Source: Clostridia bacterium
GTDB taxonomy: Bacteria > Bacillota > Clostridia > Oscillospirales > Acutalibacteraceae
Direction: 5' to 3'
Assembly (NCBI GenBank): GCA_017550105.1
Contig: JAFYLQ010000054.1
Coordinates: 1-53,822 of the forward strand
DNA: 53,822 nt
Part shown: positions 50,823-53,822 of the stretch, piece after piece
Layout: each line of letters starts with the position of its first letter
Position numbering within the stretch: position 1 is the stretch's first letter
Position numbers and translations under genes: made by a program
The notes under the pieces: generated by a model
Told to the model about the DNA's origin: nothing
Database searches by the model: none
What the model saw: the letters and a program-made list of their open reading frames with translations, nothing else

Positions 50823-51764
50823 TTGAAACGCAAAGCAGTTGTTGTAGTTGGTCCCACCGCTTCGGGTAAAACATCCCTTGGTATTAATATCTGCAAGTAC
50901 TTTAACGGTGAGGTTATTTCTGCCGATTCAATGCAGATTTATAAAGGTCTTCAGATTTCAACTGCAAAGCCCGATGAAGCTGAAATGGATGGTATTAAGC
51001 ATCATCTTATCGACTTTCTTCCGGTTACCGAAAAGTACAGCGTTTCTGATTATTGTAAGGACGCCGCCAAGGCTTTTGATGAAATCACAGCAAAGGGTAA
51101 GCTTCCTGTGATTGTTGGGGGAACGGGTCTTTACGTGGATTCCTTTTTAACAAATACCGAGTTTATTGACGAAGCCTCCTCTGAGGAGGTCAGAAATAAA
51201 TTATTTGATGAATTAAAAGAAAAGGGTGCGGAATATATGCACCAAAAGCTCTGCAAGGTTGACCCCGAGGCAGGTGCTAAAATTCATCAGAACAATACCG
51301 TAAGAGTTATAAGAGCCCTTGAGGTTTTTGAAACAACGGGCAAAACGATTACTCAGCAAACTCTTGATTCACATAAAAATGAGTCCGATATTGAAGCTTT
51401 GTATATCGGTATTTCTTACGAGGAGCGAGAAAAATTATATGAACGAATTAATCTTAGGGTGGATTTGATGCTTGAAAGAGGTCTTGTTGATGAGGCTCGT
51501 GACTTTTTTACAGGCAATCCCTCAAAAACATCTGTTAACTCAATCGGATGCAAGGAACTCAAGCCATATCTTGATAACGAAAAAACGCTTGAAGAATGTG
51601 TTGAACAACTTAAGCGCAGTACAAGACGGTATGCAAAACGACAACTGACATGGTTTAGAAAAAATCAGGAAATACATTGGTTTTATCCCGACGTTAACGA
51701 CGGCGATATTTTACCGCAGGTGTATGCTTTAATAAATGAATTTTTAGAAGGTGAAGCGACTTGA
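50823..51764 (+). CDS. miaA: tRNA dimethylallyltransferase
   Basis: A 313-residue enzyme that attaches dimethylallyl to N6 of A37 in UNN-decoding tRNAs. GPTASGKTSLGI (about residues 9-20) is the P-loop, and SADSMQIYKG, HHLIDF, VGGTGLYVDSF and SIGCKEL are family motifs. The start is TTG 50823, 7 bases after AAGGAG. It provides the substrate for MiaB, which is encoded in the same operon. The stop overlaps the following TTG start. Confidence 0.97.
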   Translation: MKRKAVVVVGPTASGKTSLGINICKYFNGEVISADSMQIYKGLQISTAKPDEAEMDGIKHHLIDFLPVTEKYSVSDYCKDAAKAFDEITAKGKLPVIVGGTGLYVDSFLTNTEFIDEASSEEVRNKLFDELKEKGAEYMHQKLCKVDPEAGAKIHQNNTVRVIRALEVFETTGKTITQQTLDSHKNESDIEALYIGISYEEREKLYERINLRVDLMLERGLVDEARDFFTGNPSKTSVNSIGCKELKPYLDNEKTLEECVEQLKRSTRRYAKRQLTWFRKNQEIHWFYPDVNDGDILPQVYALINEFLEGEAT

Positions 51765-52981
51765 ATAAAAACAATTTAAAATTCAAATTAATTGCCGTTG
51801 CAGTCGCTTTATGTGTAATAGGGTCATACGTTATTTATCAGGCAGTGCTTTTTTCCAAAGCAGAAATGGAAACCCAGTTCGCTTTAAACGAAACAGTCTA
51901 CAAAACTATTGACACCACGGCATTTGTTGTTCGCGATGAGAAATTTATAACCAATGACGTCAAAGGCACCACCGTATCTTTTGCCGAAAACGGCGAAAGG
52001 GTCGCAAGGGGTGACACGGTTTCTATGGTTTTCGCATCATCTGAGGATGCAGTTTCATATCTTAAAATCAGCGAAATCGAAAAATCTATTAAACATTATG
52101 AGGAATTATCGGGACAAGCTAATCTTCAAACTCTCAACATCAATACTTTAAATCAAAAAATTGATAGTGAGCTTGTTGATTATCTTGAAAGTCGTGATAA
52201 TTACGATTATAAAAGCGCCATAGAATATGCTAATATTTATCGCGACTCGTTAACGGGCAAACAAATCGCTACAGGTGAAGAACTTGATTTTACCGAAGAA
52301 CTTGCAAACCTGAAAAATGAATTAGCACAACTTCAGGCTGTTAAATATACTTACACCGAAATTAAAAGCAATACCCCCGGTTATTTTATAAGTGGGGCGG
52401 ACGGTTACGAGAAAACCTTGGATTTTGCTAAGATTGACGAGCTTACACCCGAAAAGGTTGAAAAAGCACTCAAATCCAATCCTACCGCAGTTTCTGAAGA
52501 TATCGTAGGTCGTGTTGTCGAATCCTTCAAATGGTATATTGTTTGTTCGGTTGATACTGACGATACGGTAAATCTTTCTTATAATAAACAGATTTACGTT
52601 AACCTACCGTATCACGGAATTGAAAAATTACCCGTAACATTACACAAAATCGGTGACAGAACAGGCGAAAAAACGCTTTTGATTTTATCCTGTGACCTTA
52701 TGAACGAGAATCTTGCCGATTTACGTTTAGAGGACGTTCAGATTATTACCGAGGAATATGAGGGCTACAAAATACCCAATTCCGCCATTCGTACCGTTGA
52801 TGGTGTTAAGGGTGTTTACGTTGTCAGGGGTAATTTATTAGGTTTCAGAAAAATCCATATTGTTTATTCAACGGATAGTTATACGTTAGTTGATAATCCT
52901 GATGGCGATTCAGGTTATATAAAGCTTTATGATAAGGTTGTTACGAAGGGAGTTGAACTGTATGACAACAAGCTTGTGTGA
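51761..52981 (+). CDS. HlyD-like membrane-anchored protein
   Basis: A 406-residue protein with one N-terminal membrane segment (about residues 9-28). An extracytoplasmic part follows: a coiled-coil-like helix (about 110-195) between two lipoyl/barrel-hybrid-like halves. The C-terminal stretch with AIRTVDGVKGVYVVRGN resembles the membrane fusion family (HlyD/RND adaptor). There is no transporter gene beside it. It begins with TTG 51761 overlapping the miaA stop, and its end overlaps yggS by 20 bases. Its place directly before yggS and sepF suggests a role around the division-gene cluster rather than drug efflux, but this is inference. Confidence 0.75.
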   Translation: MNKNNLKFKLIAVAVALCVIGSYVIYQAVLFSKAEMETQFALNETVYKTIDTTAFVVRDEKFITNDVKGTTVSFAENGERVARGDTVSMVFASSEDAVSYLKISEIEKSIKHYEELSGQANLQTLNINTLNQKIDSELVDYLESRDNYDYKSAIEYANIYRDSLTGKQIATGEELDFTEELANLKNELAQLQAVKYTYTEIKSNTPGYFISGADGYEKTLDFAKIDELTPEKVEKALKSNPTAVSEDIVGRVVESFKWYIVCSVDTDDTVNLSYNKQIYVNLPYHGIEKLPVTLHKIGDRTGEKTLLILSCDLMNENLADLRLEDVQIITEEYEGYKIPNSAIRTVDGVKGVYVVRGNLLGFRKIHIVYSTDSYTLVDNPDGDSGYIKLYDKVVTKGVELYDNKLV

Positions 52982-53690
52982 TGATAGATTTATTTCAATT
53001 TCGGAAAACCTTAAAAAAATCCGTGATGATATCAGTGAAGCTGCCATTAAATCAGGTCGAAAGCCCGAGGATGTAAAACTGATGGCGGTTACAAAAACCG
53101 TAGACGTTAAATATATAAATTATGCCATAACACAATGCGGTATTGATTTAATCGGTGAAAACAAGGTTCAGGAATTTCTTTCCAAAAAAGATGATTTAAA
53201 GCTTGAGGGAATCGAAAAGCATCTGATAGGTCATCTTCAGACTAACAAGGTCAAAAAGATTGTTCCTTTTGTTGATATGATACAGTCGGTGGATAGTTTT
53301 AAACTTGCCAAGGCTATTTCGGATGAGGCCTCAAAGCTCGGCAAAACAATTAACGTTTTACTCGAAATTAATATAGGTGATGAAGAAAGTAAGACGGGCT
53401 TTGATAAAGCCGCTTTTACTGAATCACTTTATGAAATTTCAGAGCTACCGTCCATTAAGGTTAAAGGTCTTATGACCATACCGCCTGTATGTGATACACC
53501 CTCTGAAGCAGAAAAATATTTTTCTGTAATGAGTGATTTCTATAACGAAATTAAAGAGGGGAATTACCCCAACTTTGATTTTAATATTCTCTCTATGGGA
53601 ATGTCCGGCGATTATAAAGAGGCTATAATCCACGGTTCAAATCTGGTAAGAATTGGGTCATCTATTTTTGGTGCCCGTATTTATAAATAA
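52962..53690 (+). CDS. yggS: PLP homeostasis protein YggS/YlmE
   Basis: A 242-residue single-domain PLP-binding protein that balances vitamin B6 and amino acid pools. The PLP lysine is in VKLMAVTKTV (about residue 43). HLIGHLQTNKVKKIV, VLLEINIGDEESKTGF, KGLMTIPP and LSMGMSGDYKEAI are all conserved. ATG 52962 lies inside the end of the upstream gene behind GAAGGGAG. In Firmicutes yggS (ylmE) precedes sepF, as it does here. Confidence 0.95.
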   Translation: MTTSLCDDRFISISENLKKIRDDISEAAIKSGRKPEDVKLMAVTKTVDVKYINYAITQCGIDLIGENKVQEFLSKKDDLKLEGIEKHLIGHLQTNKVKKIVPFVDMIQSVDSFKLAKAISDEASKLGKTINVLLEINIGDEESKTGFDKAAFTESLYEISELPSIKVKGLMTIPPVCDTPSEAEKYFSVMSDFYNEIKEGNYPNFDFNILSMGMSGDYKEAIIHGSNLVRIGSSIFGARIYK

Positions 53691-53704
53691 TTGGAGGTTT
53701 TAAA

Positions 53705-53822
53705 ATGGCATTTACAGATTTATTTAAGAAGTTAATTAACGCTTCAGACGAAGAATATGATGAGGCAACAGAAGAAAACACAGCAGAGGGCTTTGAAAGC
53801 ACTTCTTTTTCTTCAGTACGTG
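53705..53822 (+). CDS. sepF: SepF cell division protein, 3' end missing
   Basis: Only the first 39 codons are in the window. The start MAFTDLFKKLIN is an amphipathic, membrane-binding helix. An acidic, Glu-rich linker (DEEYDEATEEN) follows, as in SepF proteins, which tether FtsZ to the membrane. The ATG has TTGGAGGT 5 bases upstream. The assignment rests on this short N-terminus and on the yggS-sepF gene order. Confidence 0.75.
   Translation, partial: MAFTDLFKKLINASDEEYDEATEENTAEGFESTSFSSVR

Noticed and set aside
1-53822. CRISPR array, prophage, integrase or restriction system
   Set aside because: There are no regularly spaced direct repeats, no integrase, terminase, capsid or methyltransferase gene, and no att-like duplication next to a tRNA.

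Overview
The window looks like a piece of the chromosome of a low-to-moderate GC, Gram-positive anaerobe of the class Clostridia, probably an uncultured gut-type relative of the Ruminococcaceae/Oscillospiraceae. The grounds are a T-box leader on pheST, IreB, DivIVA-like and SepF proteins, RNase J, GdpP, a GTP-type PEP carboxykinase, a secreted transglutaminase with a dockerin-like tail, strong GGAGG-type ribosome binding sites and many TTG starts. The taxonomic placement is inference. I see no rRNA, tRNA, prophage, insertion-sequence transposase, CRISPR array or recognisable defence island. Most of the window is core housekeeping DNA.

Layout. Positions 2-5100 (+) are a tight operon: a 5'-truncated lysoplasmalogenase-like membrane protein, an AlaX-type alanyl-tRNA editing protein, an MBL-fold hydrolase, a YgjP-like metallopeptidase and a ceramidase-like protein. 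Positions 5146-5971 form the only clearly accessory-looking patch: an orphan membrane-anchored gene between two inverted copies of a 23-bp repeat. Positions 6175-10200 (-) carry a DapA/NanA-family aldolase, PEP carboxykinase with a palindrome around its promoter, and a membrane-anchored alpha/beta hydrolase. Positions 10358-14673 (+) hold a DivIVA-like protein, an orphan class I fumarase beta-type protein, a DUF47/PhoU-like protein and PcrA helicase. A SEDS cell-wall polymerase (-) converges on them.

Positions 15982-18443 (+) are tsaE-tsaB-rpiB-metallophosphoesterase. Positions 18491-22580 (-) are ireB with a small unknown partner, then pheST behind a Phe T-box. Positions 22955-25814 are a small sugar-handling locus: a ChbG/YdjC deacetylase (-) diverging from a TIM-barrel isomerase and a CBM9-like protein (+), then rnhA (-). 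Positions 25908-27881 (+) encode a protein that looks like a sugar-nucleotidyltransferase/phosphomannomutase fusion whose catalytic motifs are gone. Positions 27998-37619 (+) are rnj-gdpP-rplI-dnaB-tilS-hpt-ftsH, a run that joins gene groups which flank the replication origin in Bacillus.

Positions 37663-40254 (-) hold a HAD phosphatase, thiamine pyrophosphokinase, a small membrane exporter and a pyrophosphatase-like/NUDIX fusion. Positions 40469-41875 (+) encode the secreted transglutaminase, 41923-43305 (-) a double-length ThyX-like protein, and 43545-44468 (+) a lysophospholipase-like hydrolase. Positions 44479-53822 (+) are a long operon: a MiaB without its TRAM domain, a Cys-rich YlbF/YmcA protein, mutS, mutL, miaA, an HlyD-like protein, yggS and the start of sepF.

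The observations most worth a second look are the inverted-repeat cassette at 5248-5971, the probable ATA and ATT start codons of ftsH and the transglutaminase, the degenerate sugar-nucleotide fusion, the tandem ThyX protein, the pyrophosphatase-NUDIX fusion, the TRAM-less MiaB beside a Cys-tailed YmcA homologue, and the palindrome around the PEP carboxykinase promoter. I did not find anything I could defend as an entirely new multi-gene system.
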